From the NCBI RefSeq assembly GCF_000512355.1, contig NZ_CP004006.1, positions 2,376,501-2,440,500 on the forward strand: a stretch of DNA of 64,000 nt. Direction: 5' to 3'. Positions 9,501-19,491 of this stretch are shown here, in pieces. The stretch comes from Legionella oakridgensis ATCC 33761 = DSM 21215. GTDB lineage: Bacteria; Pseudomonadota; Gammaproteobacteria; Legionellales; Legionellaceae. Numbering within the stretch: the first letter of the stretch is position 1; each line of letters begins with the position of its first letter. The position numbers and the translations under genes are program-made. A model generated the notes under the pieces. The model had not been told where the DNA came from. It saw only the letters and a program-made list of their open reading frames with translations, and did no database searches.

Positions 9501-12500
9501 TTCCCCTTTTTATCCAACCAAAACTCAGTATCATCAAACGCATAATTAGGCAGCGTAACTTTTGTAAATTCATAACGACTGATTTTATAATAAGATGTCC
9601 AATCTATTTGTCCACCTTGTAAATAATTCGCCATTAATGATTTAAGTACCGTATCCTCATGCAAGTCAAAAACGTTATTTTCATGGGATAAGGCAAACTG
9701 ACCCGCACTTAACTTGCGGCTGGCTTCAGCACAACTTGAAGCGATCATGGCCAATCGCCAAGAATAATGATTGCGGCAAGTGGCGACGGTAAAACATACA
9801 TCGCCAAAATCATGCTGTGTGGTGGCTAAATAGTGCTGATAATGACGAGCCAACTTATCCAAGGCAGTTTTAGTCTTGGCCGACAAAACGAGCAAATATG
9901 TTTTAGTAGGCTTGGGTATGACTTGCTCTGCATGCTCGGGAAACTCTTGTAAGATGACGTGCGCATTGGTACCACTAAAGCCAAATGCATTGACGCCTAC
10001 GCATTTCAGTCTTGTAGAACTCCAATCCATCGTTTGCAACGCGAGGCGTGCGTTATTTATTTTTATAGCTGGATTTAATTTATTAAAATTTAAATGTTTA
10101 TAAATTTTCTTCTTTTGTAAGCTAATGATGGCTTTAATCATACCAGCAACACCGGCAGCACTTTCAAGGTGGCCGATGTTTGTTTTAACTGTACCGAGGT
10201 ATAAAGGATTCTCAACGCTGCGTTGCTGTCCATAAACATTGTTAATGGCATGAACCTCGATGGGGTCGCCTAAAGGAGTACCTGTTCCATGCGCCTCAAT
10301 ATACTCGATGTCATCGGGTGATAAGGTTGTTTGACTCAACGCTTTCAGCATGACTTCTTCCTGGCTTTTCCCGTTAGGCACGGTTAAACCCGCGGATTTA
10401 CCATCATTGTTCACTGCAGACGCCTTGATAACAGCCAGAATGTGATCATTATCGCGTATGGCGTCGGTTAACCTCTTAAGAAATACCACTCCGCACCCTT
10501 CACCTCTGGCATAACCATCGGCTTTTTCATCAAACGTTTTGCATTGACCATCGGGCGATAATGCATTGGCTTTGCATAAAGTAATATTTGATTCTGGCAG
10601 TAATAAGATATTTACACCACCAGCCAGTGCGTAATCGATTTCGTGATTCTTCAAACTCTGGCAGGCATAATGAATTGCTACTAAGGAAGAAGAACAAGCT
10701 GTATCAACACTAATGGACGGCCCCTTAAAATCAAACGTATAAGCAACCCGTCCCGGGATAAGGTTCAATACATTCCCCGTGATGGAATAAGCACTGAGTT
10801 CCTCATTAGAAAACCCTGATTTTTCTAATTGGGCATAGTATTCATTAGGACCTACACCAGCAAACACACCCGTTAGACTGCCGCGTAAAGCCTCAGAAGG
10901 ATAATTTGCATGTTCCAAAGCCTTATAACAGCATTCCAAAAAAATCCGTTGCTGCGGGTCCATTAATTTTGCTTCACGAGGACTAATGCCAAAAAAATTT
11001 GCATCAAACCGCTTGATATGCTCTATTAATCCAAGTTTATTAACATAAGATTTTCCCGGCGCTTCCTTATTGGGATCATAATATTTTCTATTGTCCCAAC
11101 GCTCCATTGGAATATCTTTAATGCCACTTAATCCTTTTTCAAGCAGTGATTCAAAAGCCGTAATATCCGGTGCATTAGGAAATGAACAGCTCATACCAAT
11201 CACAGCAATGGCACTGTCTACCAACAAAGGTGTTGATGGGGAGCCATTTTCTTTAACTAAATAGTCATTAAGCTCAGATTCAATGTATTTTGCCAGTTTG
11301 TTAATGGAAGGGTAATTAAAGCCAATAGAGACGGTTATCTTAAGATGCGGCTCCAGCTTTTTTTTAAGCGCTGTTGCCATTTCTGTTATCATCAGGGAAT
11401 CAAAGCCAATTTCAAAAAAACCGTCATCTTCGTTTAAATCTTCTGTTGCTGATAACTCCAGAATCTCTTTGCAAATATCAGATACCATATCCCTGCAAGC
11501 CTTAAATCTTCTATGATCGTCAAGTTTAAGATAGGCACTGACCCACGGTGACAGATTTTGGCTGATGGGCTCAACCGACGTCAGCTCATCCACCAAACAT
11601 TTATGAAATACCGGTAACGGCTTGGGCACAAAATCCAGCATGAACTTAAGATAGTCAGGAGAAATGATGGTCGCGTGTTCAAGCTCGCCATTGATAAGAA
11701 TCTTAATAAATGAAAACCCTTGCTCTTTATCAATCAAGGCTCGTTTTAAATCTTGATTGCGAGAGCGCTGTTTTGCCATGCCAATCTCGCCCCAAGGTCC
11801 CCATTGGATAGTGGTCCCAACCAATCCTAAACGTCGGCGTTCAGCCATTAAAGCATCCAAAAAGCTGTTGGCAGCGCCATAGACGGATTCTTTATTGCTT
11901 CCAAAGGAAGAAGAAACAGAGGAATAAACAACAAAAAAATCAAGATTGCAACCCTGACTAAGTTCATGCAAATACCACCCGCCATTGACCTTGGCAGAAA
12001 ATAAATAGTCAACATTTTCGTCTTGATGTGCAAGCAAAGGAGCTTTAATGGCAACCCCTGCAGCATGAATGATGCCTTTTAATAAACCATCCTCGTTCAG
12101 TTCTGACAATAAATGACGCAGTTCTTCTTTATTGCTGACATCCAGGCTAAGGGGGCGAATGGTTGCATCCGAATAAGTCAATTGAATCTTCTTGATGGAT
12201 TCTTTGAGTCCAGGTTTATCCACCTGTCTTGAGATAAGAATTAACTCTCTTGCCCCCGCTGATAATAAAGCCTGGGCTGTGACAAGACCCAAATCACCGC
12301 AACCGCCCGTGATTAAATAACGACCCTTACTGTTCAACGTCTGTTTTTTCTCAGTCAACGTGATTTTTTTTAAACGGGCAGCCAAGCGCTTATCATTGCG
12401 ATAGGCGATGATGTGTTCGTAGCAGTCACCATGATTATGATTTATTTCGGCAACCACCCGTCCTGCATGATGTTCATCGCCAGCGTTATCCACATCGATG

Positions 12501-15500
12501 AGAAGTGTATGATATTGAGGCAATTCTAAAACCAGTGTTTTACAAAATCCGACAAGCGGAGCATTGCTAAGATTTAAGTTACCCGCAGGAAGTTCTGCTA
12601 TGCCATTGGTCGTTAGCACAATTAATTGCAACTCCACGGCTTTATTATTTAATTCTTTAAGCAAATTTAAGAGTTTTTTTATGACGTTTTTTTGAAAATC
12701 AATCATCACGTCAATATCGTTTGTCGAAGCTGGCTCTAGACTTGCTGCAAAAATAATTCCACTGAGCTTATCTAATGAATAAGACTCATCTTCTAAGATA
12801 ACTTGCAATCCTTGCGCCCTAAAACCAGCAGCTAATGGCTTAGCGCCAATTAAAAGCCATGTATTTCCTTGTATTTTGCTATTATTCCTATCAAGAGCCA
12901 CAGCCTCCCATTGCACCTGAAAGGCCCACTCCTTAGGCACTGGTATCTCTTTGAGTTTGTCTCTATCATCCACCCAATGTCTTACACGAACAAATTCATA
13001 TAAAGGTAATTTGACCTTTTCAAACCCATCACCAAAAGTCTTATAAAATCCCAGCCAGTTAATAACACCACCTTCCTGATAAACTGCTTGCAGTTGCTCT
13101 AGTGTGGACGGTTGCTGAATCAAATCTTTTTCTTTTTTAATTTGATGGATGGTATATGCATGCCGGGCAAGCATAGCTGCCGCCTGTTTAGCAGAATTCG
13201 CTTTAATCGCGACTCGAACCAGAAAATGACTGCGGCAAGTGGCTGCGGTGTAACATATATCAGCAAACTCATCTTGAGTATTTGCTAGATATTGTTGATA
13301 ACTTGATAGTAATAATTCAAGAGCAGGTCTACTTTTTGCCGATAGAACTAACAAAGACTCTTGGGGAAGTGTGCGTGCGACTTTTTCTTTGGCAGGAGCT
13401 TCTTGCAAAATCAGGTGGGCATTGGCACCGCTAAATCCAAATGAACTGACCCCTGCATACCTTAACCCCTCTTTCTTATGCCAATCGATATTATTTAACG
13501 GAATAACCGCATTTTTTAATTCAATTTCTGGATTGAGTTTTTTGAAATTTAGATGCATGAATAATTGTCGAGTTTGTAAGCTTAAAACCGCTTTGATAAC
13601 ACCGGCAATCCCTGAAGCACTTTCACAATGGCCGATGTTTGTTTTTACCGAGCTTATATAAAGAGGATTATCTGGGCTGTGAGAGTCACTAAAAATTTTA
13701 GTCAGGGTATTGGCTTCTATCGGATCTGCTAAAGACGTGCCTGTGCCATGCGCCTCAATGTAATCAATATCCTTTGGCGACAAGTTTGACTTGGCAAGAG
13801 CGCTACGAATCACTTCCTCTTGTGCTATTCCATTAGGAACTGTAAAACCACCGCTCTTACCGTCACTGTTCACGGCAGAGCCTTTAATCACGGCAAGAAT
13901 GTTATCTTTATCTTTAATTGCCGCACTCAAACGCTTGAGTACTATCACGCCACATCCTTCGCTGCGCGCATAGCCATCAGCATCTTCGCTAAATGTTTTA
14001 CAGCGACTCTCAGGCGACAACATCCTGGCTTTGGATAGCGTAATATTGGAGTCCGGCGTCAGTAATATATTAACACCCCCAGCAAGAGCCATATCACAAT
14101 CACCGGCCTGCAAGGAGAGACAAGCATTATGGATGGCGGTCATTGATGAAGAACAAGCCGTATCTATTGCCTGTATTGGACCATTAAAATCAAAAGCATA
14201 AGCAACACGTCCTGCCAACGCATTTAATACATTCCCAGTGGCAAAGTAAATGTTCAGATCGTCTAAACCCACCCCTTGATTCGCTAACACGCGTGGATAC
14301 TCATTGGTTCCAACCCCAACAAAAACCCCTGTTTTACTGTCTTTAATCACATCAAGCGCCAGATTTGCATTTTCTATGGCATGAAAGCTTGTCTCCAGAA
14401 ACACACGTAATTGCGGCGACATAAACTTAGCTTCACGAGGACTGATATTGAAAAACTCCGCATCAAAATTTTTTATATCATCGATTAGGCCAAGTTGTTT
14501 GATATACAAACGACCCAAAGCATCCCTCTCGGGATCATAATATTTATCATTATCCCAGCGCTCCAAAGGAATATCAGCCATACCACTTTCACCGTGTGCT
14601 AATAACGATAAAAATTCATCGATGTTAGCCGCTTTTGGAAAACGACAACTCATGCCAATAACAGCAATAGGTTCAACATCCAAGATATGAATGACCGGTT
14701 GCCGATGAACAGGGGCAGGCATAATGACTTGCTGTAAATACCTCGCCAATTTATCTACCGTTAAACTAGATGAGGACAATGAAGGAGGTATTTTATGCCG
14801 CGGAGAAAACATCGCTTGCAAGTGATGATCAAACGTCTCCATGAATGGTTTGGTAAGACCTAAGGCTTCAAAATCCTGATATTCATCCACATGCTCTTTT
14901 TTCAAAAGAGTTTGTAGTTGCGACAGGATCTTTGTTTTGATTGTTTCTATTTGTTGTTCTTTAGACTGCTGATATAAGTTATCCAACCAGTGAGAGGTAT
15001 TCGTATGTTCTCTTGCTTCATGCCAATAAGGCTTTCTATCAAAATGATACAGCGGTAAATTAACCTTATTGTATTGAGTATCGGCCACATCCAGCCTTAT
15101 ATTGGCTCCTGACAAATAATATTCATAAATTTGATTGGCATCCGGCGCTATGGTTTCAATATCTTTTTTTATGACTGTTTTTTTCAGCTCATAGTCTTCG
15201 GATTCAATTCTTTTAATAAGTGTTTCTTTATCATTGGCGATAATGGCACAGCGATATTTAAAATGGTCCCGGCAATTTATTAAGGTATAACAAATATCCC
15301 CCAAGCTTGCGGGAGACTCTCGCAAGTACGGTGCATAATGCGCCATCATCTGTTTTAATGAATATTCGCTGTGTGCTGAAACAGCAAAACAATAGGGTGC
15401 AGCGTTCTCCGCCATAGTGGACTTTAATTCAATCTCTGGCGGCTCTTCAAGAACAATGCCCACATTCGTGCCACTAAAGCCAAAATTGGATATTTGCACG

Positions 15501-16771
15501 TATCGCTTTTTGTGTTTACGTTTAATAAAAGGAATCGTCTCAAGAGGCAAAAGAGCCGGAATGCTTTCCGGCTCGATGGATTTATTAGGCGTTGAGTAAT
15601 GCAAATTAGGAGGAATGGCTTCATATTTTAAGGCACATAAGGCTTTAATTAGTGAGGCAATACCAGAAGAAGAAATGGTATGGCCCAAATTACTTTTTAA
15701 TGCGCCAATCACCAGTGGCCTGTCTTTAGAATGATGACCTTGATGGACGCATTGAATGGCATTAAATTCCACCGTATCACCAACCACAGTACCTGTTCCA
15801 TGCGTTTCAATATAATCAATATCATGGGCTTCCAAGTGGGCCTGTTTCAATGCTGCTTGCTGTAAGGCAATTTGTGCTCTTATATTAGGAGCGGCTAATA
15901 GTCCCTCACCATCCTGGTTCATGACAATGCTTTTTATAACCCCATAAATGTGGTTGTGGTCTTTTATGGCATCATTTAATCGTTTGACGATAATGACTCC
16001 ACAACCTTCACTGCGTGCGAAACCATCTGCACTAACATCAAAACTGCTGCATTGGCCAGAGGCTGATAACAAGGTTGCTTTGGTTAAAGCCATAAAACTT
16101 TCTGGACAAAGACCAAGATGAACACCACCAACAATAGCCATGGAGCAGTGTCGATTTTTTAATGCCAAGACAGCAAGATAAAGAGCAGACAATGAAGACG
16201 AGCATGCCGTATCAACTGCCATGCTTGGCCCTTTTAGATTTAAAAACCGGGACAGTCTTCCTGCTGCAGCACTATTGGCTATCCCGATTGGGGTAAAAGC
16301 ATTAAACAATATATTGTCTTTATAATTGAGTTGACTGTATTCATGGGTAGAAATGCCACAGTATACACTCGTACTAGAATCGTTTAATGAATGAAAAGGG
16401 ATATTCGCGTGGTTTAAAGCTCGAATTGCGACTTCCAAAAAAAGACGCTGCTGCGGGTCAATTTGTTTTGCCTCAGCAGTAGATATTTTAAAAAAAGCGG
16501 CATCAAATAACTGGATATTATTTAAAAAACCTCCTTTCCGACTAATTATTTTATCGGCTTTCTTCCTGTCAGTATCATAATATTCATCAATATTCCAACG
16601 ATCTTTGGGAACTTCTTTAATAGAAGTTTGTTTTTTAATTAACATTTTATAAAGTGCATCAACATCCTCAATATCTGTCTCCACTCCAGGAAACTGGCAA
16701 TTCATTCCAATGATTGCAATTGGCTCATCAAGAACATCTTTTACGTCGTTTTCTCGATTTTTTTTAACCAC
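6554..16771 (-). CDS. AT-less modular type I polyketide synthase (KS-ACP*-KS-KR-ACP-KS-DH*-KR-ACP-C)
   Basis: 3405 residues. Approximate domains: KS1 16-440 (Cys190 in DTACSSS, plus HGTGT and NLGH); a degenerate carrier-like domain 610-690 that lacks the phosphopantetheine serine (ALGLTKP); KS2 699-1120 (Cys873); KR1 1480-1665 (GGCGDLG, catalytic VYGAAN); ACP 1745-1820 (GFDSLM, Ser1792); KS3 1852-2275 (Cys2026); DH-like 2430-2700; KR2 2893-3075 (GGTGGIA, NYVAAN); ACP 3155-3225 (GLDSLM, Ser3196); condensation domain from 3245 with HIIVDG (His3384, Asp3388). Each KS is followed by a KS-to-AT linker and a LPxYxF post-AT linker, but no AT lies between, so acyl units must be loaded in trans. The DH has HPLLG, yet its HxxxGxxxxP motif reads QSCVFDKMVLP and the second acid is LEGVMQ, so it is probably inactive. 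The true protein probably continues into 5514-6560. Confidence 0.93.
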   Translation of the reverse strand: MVKKNRENDVKDVLDEPIAIIGMNCQFPGVETDIEDVDALYKMLIKKQTSIKEVPKDRWNIDEYYDTDRKKADKIISRKGGFLNNIQLFDAAFFKISTAEAKQIDPQQRLFLEVAIRALNHANIPFHSLNDSSTSVYCGISTHEYSQLNYKDNILFNAFTPIGIANSAAAGRLSRFLNLKGPSMAVDTACSSSLSALYLAVLALKNRHCSMAIVGGVHLGLCPESFMALTKATLLSASGQCSSFDVSADGFARSEGCGVIIVKRLNDAIKDHNHIYGVIKSIVMNQDGEGLLAAPNIRAQIALQQAALKQAHLEAHDIDYIETHGTGTVVGDTVEFNAIQCVHQGHHSKDRPLVIGALKSNLGHTISSSGIASLIKALCALKYEAIPPNLHYSTPNKSIEPESIPALLPLETIPFIKRKHKKRYVQISNFGFSGTNVGIVLEEPPEIELKSTMAENAAPYCFAVSAHSEYSLKQMMAHYAPYLRESPASLGDICYTLINCRDHFKYRCAIIANDKETLIKRIESEDYELKKTVIKKDIETIAPDANQIYEYYLSGANIRLDVADTQYNKVNLPLYHFDRKPYWHEAREHTNTSHWLDNLYQQSKEQQIETIKTKILSQLQTLLKKEHVDEYQDFEALGLTKPFMETFDHHLQAMFSPRHKIPPSLSSSSLTVDKLARYLQQVIMPAPVHRQPVIHILDVEPIAVIGMSCRFPKAANIDEFLSLLAHGESGMADIPLERWDNDKYYDPERDALGRLYIKQLGLIDDIKNFDAEFFNISPREAKFMSPQLRVFLETSFHAIENANLALDVIKDSKTGVFVGVGTNEYPRVLANQGVGLDDLNIYFATGNVLNALAGRVAYAFDFNGPIQAIDTACSSSMTAIHNACLSLQAGDCDMALAGGVNILLTPDSNITLSKARMLSPESRCKTFSEDADGYARSEGCGVIVLKRLSAAIKDKDNILAVIKGSAVNSDGKSGGFTVPNGIAQEEVIRSALAKSNLSPKDIDYIEAHGTGTSLADPIEANTLTKIFSDSHSPDNPLYISSVKTNIGHCESASGIAGVIKAVLSLQTRQLFMHLNFKKLNPEIELKNAVIPLNNIDWHKKEGLRYAGVSSFGFSGANAHLILQEAPAKEKVARTLPQESLLVLSAKSRPALELLLSSYQQYLANTQDEFADICYTAATCRSHFLVRVAIKANSAKQAAAMLARHAYTIHQIKKEKDLIQQPSTLEQLQAVYQEGGVINWLGFYKTFGDGFEKVKLPLYEFVRVRHWVDDRDKLKEIPVPKEWAFQVQWEAVALDRNNSKIQGNTWLLIGAKPLAAGFRAQGLQVILEDESYSLDKLSGIIFAASLEPASTNDIDVMIDFQKNVIKKLLNLLKELNNKAVELQLIVLTTNGIAELPAGNLNLSNAPLVGFCKTLVLELPQYHTLLIDVDNAGDEHHAGRVVAEINHNHGDCYEHIIAYRNDKRLAARLKKITLTEKKQTLNSKGRYLITGGCGDLGLVTAQALLSAGARELILISRQVDKPGLKESIKKIQLTYSDATIRPLSLDVSNKEELRHLLSELNEDGLLKGIIHAAGVAIKAPLLAHQDENVDYLFSAKVNGGWYLHELSQGCNLDFFVVYSSVSSSFGSNKESVYGAANSFLDALMAERRRLGLVGTTIQWGPWGEIGMAKQRSRNQDLKRALIDKEQGFSFIKILINGELEHATIISPDYLKFMLDFVPKPLPVFHKCLVDELTSVEPISQNLSPWVSAYLKLDDHRRFKACRDMVSDICKEILELSATEDLNEDDGFFEIGFDSLMITEMATALKKKLEPHLKITVSIGFNYPSINKLAKYIESELNDYLVKENGSPSTPLLVDSAIAVIGMSCSFPNAPDITAFESLLEKGLSGIKDIPMERWDNRKYYDPNKEAPGKSYVNKLGLIEHIKRFDANFFGISPREAKLMDPQQRIFLECCYKALEHANYPSEALRGSLTGVFAGVGPNEYYAQLEKSGFSNEELSAYSITGNVLNLIPGRVAYTFDFKGPSISVDTACSSSLVAIHYACQSLKNHEIDYALAGGVNILLLPESNITLCKANALSPDGQCKTFDEKADGYARGEGCGVVFLKRLTDAIRDNDHILAVIKASAVNNDGKSAGLTVPNGKSQEEVMLKALSQTTLSPDDIEYIEAHGTGTPLGDPIEVHAINNVYGQQRSVENPLYLGTVKTNIGHLESAAGVAGMIKAIISLQKKKIYKHLNFNKLNPAIKINNARLALQTMDWSSTRLKCVGVNAFGFSGTNAHVILQEFPEHAEQVIPKPTKTYLLVLSAKTKTALDKLARHYQHYLATTQHDFGDVCFTVATCRNHYSWRLAMIASSCAEASRKLSAGQFALSHENNVFDLHEDTVLKSLMANYLQGGQIDWTSYYKISRYEFTKVTLPNYAFDDTEFWLDKKGNNAACMNVVHPLLGQMLSLPNHEYLFNQTLDLEVLTYIKQSCVFDKMVLPVSVYVESGLAAAKLVLKQNTIRIEPFHIKRPFYPKQVQELQLQVKPIGLEKYKINVFARQAEHWYLLSDMEIGSPLSSSLNSLNIDELKSSFRERMESSQLYDYFKKHSLCYSEEFQVLQEAYIKRDSILSKVRVKRDHGDGYYCHPLALEGVMQSLLLLGMNDSDYKTYMPYAFKQMTTFQEIPRHVWVYVSQQSSESENERCFDIKFYDDSGLLIGDIEQLKLRPITRNQCISYEPLLQQLYQIQWDPFKLNTSAQAFVPELLVIAKDPEKAKTVLAGLPYQCVSNLDEVKNVEDKNIVFLYEQTQFNELFHCCQTLFKSKPNCFILVTEQAYAVNDKDKVNPYHTMASAFWKSFSNEFEFPHNYTVDLGVKNTLSEILKYLFTANYSENQFAVRDSIYIPRLRKTPLPANVGQQEILFKSDASYLITGGTGGIAKVLITYLMQRGAKHIALISRSGGGDIKNLLETARKEQVFIKHYQADASNYQQMEKIIADIEQGSKPLQGVFHLAGVVQDGLLINLSDEAIQTVLSAKMDSALILHQLTQMIPLDMFVLFSSSASILGARGQANYVAANGFLDGLAHLRRQQGLPAIAINWGPFQAMGMTAHLTQALEHHGFTLLDKEGIELLDVLLRSQLPQIAVCPVNWELYCKYSPKQPWFSELIKNRPATNQHFLNALRQQPTEAYIPRLSQALREITAEVLALDDANQINVDDGLFSLGLDSLMAIEIRNRIHDKLQCPALTLSIEYFINEPSIGKIAKNIADELHHVLDKNPDKLEENCIQEEIALCDFQYTFWVLNKLDYAYNIGTQLQINGKLNKEYVRQAFEFVIGQNSVFWLQFNKEVPVQVLKKQGQFELIYNDMSLNHDDRVLQQEFYNNMLRLIPLTKGPLIRVYLYKINSDLHELHMMIPHIIVDGPSCDLVFNQFKKPMKC

Positions 16772-17177
16772 TTAAGTGCTCCCAATAATGCCTGGGTAAG
16801 GAGGCGATACTAAGAAAAAATGAACATAGCAATAATAAGACAGGTTCGCAATGACTGGACTTATGCATGGATAATTATTGAAAAAACCAAGAAAAATCAT
16901 AGGATACTGCTAAAGTCGCGTTAAAATATTACAACACCTATTCCATTTATTGTGAGATATTGTTTTCTATCGGCTTCATTGTCTCCTGTTTAAAAATCAT
17001 ACTAGAGGCGTATCACAGCTCGAAACATCGCTAATAAAGCATGTTCGCAATGAATTTACAAAGACGCTCCTTCTTATTTAATAGCACAAAAAAAGCCAAC
17101 AGAACAAAAAATACTGAAATAGTATTTTGCATTTCTATAGTAATAGCGTTGTTATTTATTACGAGAGAAGTGTTTGG
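16772..17177. other. Intergenic region upstream of the PKS gene
   Basis: 406 bases between the TauD-like oxygenase and the PKS start. A plus-strand open frame at 17041-17265 overlaps the oxygenase 3' end and has no recognisable product, so I do not call it. The region is AT-rich and may hold a separate PKS promoter, but no clear -35/-10 pair or terminator is seen. Confidence 0.5.
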
Positions 17178-18224
17178 TCAATTAACGTGGGGCTGGTCTT
17201 TTGTTAATCCTACGAGTATTGTTCTACTCCCTGTATGTGCTGTTTTCCCATGCAAGCAAGAATAATTATCAACAACCATGACATCGCCTTCTTGCCAAGC
17301 GGTTGATACGGTGTTTCTGGCAATAGCATCGTTTATTATGTCAGTTTCCAGTTTTGATATCATTTGACCATCCCCATAAAAAGCAACATAAGGCAGAATG
17401 TTCATATGCATTAAGATAAAACGCGCAAAAGGATTTTTGATATTGCTATTGATGATGAAATCTCTATGGTAGAGAAAACCATTGCTGTGATTACTTTGGT
17501 TGAACCAAACGACTTTGCCAGTCACGGGATGATTACGAACGGCAGGCAAGGTTATTTGGGTCACTAAACCATCACCTTTTTTTGTCCATTTAAATTGATG
17601 CCCCATTTTTTTAAGCGTACGTTCTATTTCATTTTTATCGTTTGTTTGAAATGCGTTCATCCATGTTTTGCAGAAAAGACTTTTATCTAGTGTGCGAATG
17701 AATTTGTGCCGGATGCTATTGCCGTAATAATAGCGTTTATAGAGAATTCCTTTGGACTGTAATTTGTATTGTATGTCCTCAGGAAGAGAAAGCCATAATT
17801 TGTGCCCGTCAACCAAAGGAGTATGTCCTCCAGTTTTTGCTGCATGCATGCAATTAAAATACATATGGGTTGGAAAATCATGTTCATAGGATTTTTCATT
17901 ATGCACAGGGATATCGCCCGGAAAAGGTTCTGCAAAAACATAGACTCCTTCTGCAAGCTTATGGCGCGGTATTGTACATATGCCGTACTCATTGTGTGAA
18001 CCCAAGTCGCACGCATTAATTATCTCTAAAAATTTCTCAATAGAGTCCACCCTAAATCCACGCAATAAGACAGCACCGTATTTGAGTAAATGCTCTTTAA
18101 ATGCCGTATTTTCCTTCTTAAGAAATTGTACCAAATAATGACTATGAGCTTGCGTCTCATTCTGTGCCTGTAGGAGTAAGGGTAATTTTTGCTCATTTAT
18201 ATAACTAAAATGAAGGTCTGCCAT
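17178..18224 (-). CDS. TauD/TfdA-family (SyrP-like) Fe(II)/2-oxoglutarate oxygenase
   Basis: 348 residues. LLRGFRV, then the metal motif VHNEKSYEHDFP (His and Glu, HxE) at about residues 126-137 and the distal site SCLHGKTAHTGSR at about 320-332, whose His and Arg bind iron and 2-oxoglutarate. The HNE rather than HxD form and overall layout match SyrP-like hydroxylases of natural-product clusters, which hydroxylate carrier-bound or free amino acids. It sits between the FkbM gene (14 bases upstream) and the PKS on the same strand, so it is probably a tailoring enzyme of that pathway. Confidence 0.88.
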   Translation of the reverse strand: MADLHFSYINEQKLPLLLQAQNETQAHSHYLVQFLKKENTAFKEHLLKYGAVLLRGFRVDSIEKFLEIINACDLGSHNEYGICTIPRHKLAEGVYVFAEPFPGDIPVHNEKSYEHDFPTHMYFNCMHAAKTGGHTPLVDGHKLWLSLPEDIQYKLQSKGILYKRYYYGNSIRHKFIRTLDKSLFCKTWMNAFQTNDKNEIERTLKKMGHQFKWTKKGDGLVTQITLPAVRNHPVTGKVVWFNQSNHSNGFLYHRDFIINSNIKNPFARFILMHMNILPYVAFYGDGQMISKLETDIINDAIARNTVSTAWQEGDVMVVDNYSCLHGKTAHTGSRTILVGLTKDQPHVN

Positions 18225-18238
18225 AAAAGCCCCTGTTA

Positions 18239-19083
18239 TTACTCCTTTTTAGCGTAAACCATATGATGGTTAAACCCTAAACTTTCAAACATGGGGTTTT
18301 TACAAACCTTGATGGAAAAACCTTGCTCACGTAAAAAATCTGCAAGTGTTGCTACTCGATTGTCTATATTATGAACTTCTATGCTACATTGTTTAATCAT
18401 AGAAAATTGTTTCGGATGAATACTTTTTATCACATCCATTTCTGCACCTTCTACATCTATTTTTAGAAAGTCAATACGATTTAACTGATTGGTTTCAATA
18501 AAATGACTTAAAGAAGTCAATTTACATCTGACTTTGGTTTCCAAAGTTTGCTTCTTGTAATTTTTTTTACTAAATAATGTCGCATAAATAGCAGGTATTT
18601 TAATTGGTAATATAATGTCTTATTAGTGGTTTTAGTGATTTCTAATAGAGTAGTATAATTTAATAATGGGGCATAATTTGAGAGAAGCTTATCCTTTTTT
18701 CTGTAAGTTGCCGTCGCAAAATCTTTGCCAAAGAGAGTAAAATCTCTATAACAATCATTAGTAACGTTAGAAATTCCTTCATTATAAATTTTCGCAATAT
18801 TTTTATGAGAAGCCAAATTTTTTTCCAGGCATTGAAAGGTGGCAGGAATGGGCTCAAAACTATATATTTGTGCGTTACCATTACATTGGCTAATGGCAAA
18901 TAAAGAAAAAATACCAATATTTGCACCTACATCAACAATCACTGAGTCAGGATGTAAAGTAAGAAAATCTGATAAGTAAGTCAGTTGATGAAAAATTTCA
19001 TAAATTAAAAACTGAACCTCAAATTCATTAACAAAATATAATTCTCCAATGGAAAAATGTTTTTTCTGGATCGGATATAGCAT
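18239..19083 (-). CDS. FkbM-family methyltransferase (frameshifted)
   Basis: SAM-dependent methyltransferase of the FkbM group, often O-methylating polyketides or sugars. The first part (18517-19083) has the SAM-binding IVDVGANIGIFSLFA and YSFEPIP motifs; the second (18239-18544) has the diagnostic FLKIDVEGAEMDV. The frames overlap near 18517-18544 around TGGAAACC and join to a normal length of about 280 residues (SKLWK to TKVRCKLTSL). Here the shift is not inside a long single-base run. The gene starts 4 bases after the ketosynthase stub and precedes the TauD-like gene, so all three belong to the PKS operon. Confidence 0.85.
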
Positions 19084-19087
19084 GAGT

Positions 19088-19315
19088 TCATTCCTTAGAT
19101 TTCCCCACCTTGGAAACCTTGAAACTGGGTGACAATATATAGTGGCGATCTTCCAACATAAAATCTGGATTCGGCGTTTGAAAGTTAATTAAAGGAACCA
19201 TCGCTTCTTTGCCAAACTTCAATAAGTCCCAATATCCATCAAGATCATTGGCTCCTGGAAATTTTACAGCCATACCGACCATGGCAACTGTGTTTAAGTG
19301 GTAATTCGTATCCAT
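19088..19315 (-). pseudogene. Ketosynthase N-terminal stub
   Basis: 75 residues beginning MDTNYHLNTVAMVGMAVKFP, the opening strand of a PKS ketosynthase (consensus IAIIGMxCRFPGA, then GYWDLL). It stops after about 70 residues, long before the active-site cysteine. The next gene starts four bases on, so the deletion left a neat junction. It is best read as the leftover of a deleted PKS or KS module at the head of the operon. A role as a small expressed leader peptide cannot be excluded. Confidence 0.7.
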
Positions 19316-19491
19316 TATTTGAAGCCATCCATGCCCCTAGTGGCACTAATAAGTCTTTTTAAATATAGGCTATTTAGAATCAAATGACCATCAAACCCTG
19401 GTCATTTTTACTTCCCGCTATATATGCTATACATTAATGGTTAGGGCTTATGCAAAACCAGATGATTTGCTCTAAGTGCAGGTGGAACTTG

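Noticed and set aside
17041-17265. Plus-strand frame MFAMNLQRRSFLF with a hydrophobic stretch
   Set aside because: It overlaps the 3' end of the TauD-like gene on the other strand, lacks a ribosome site and resembles no family.
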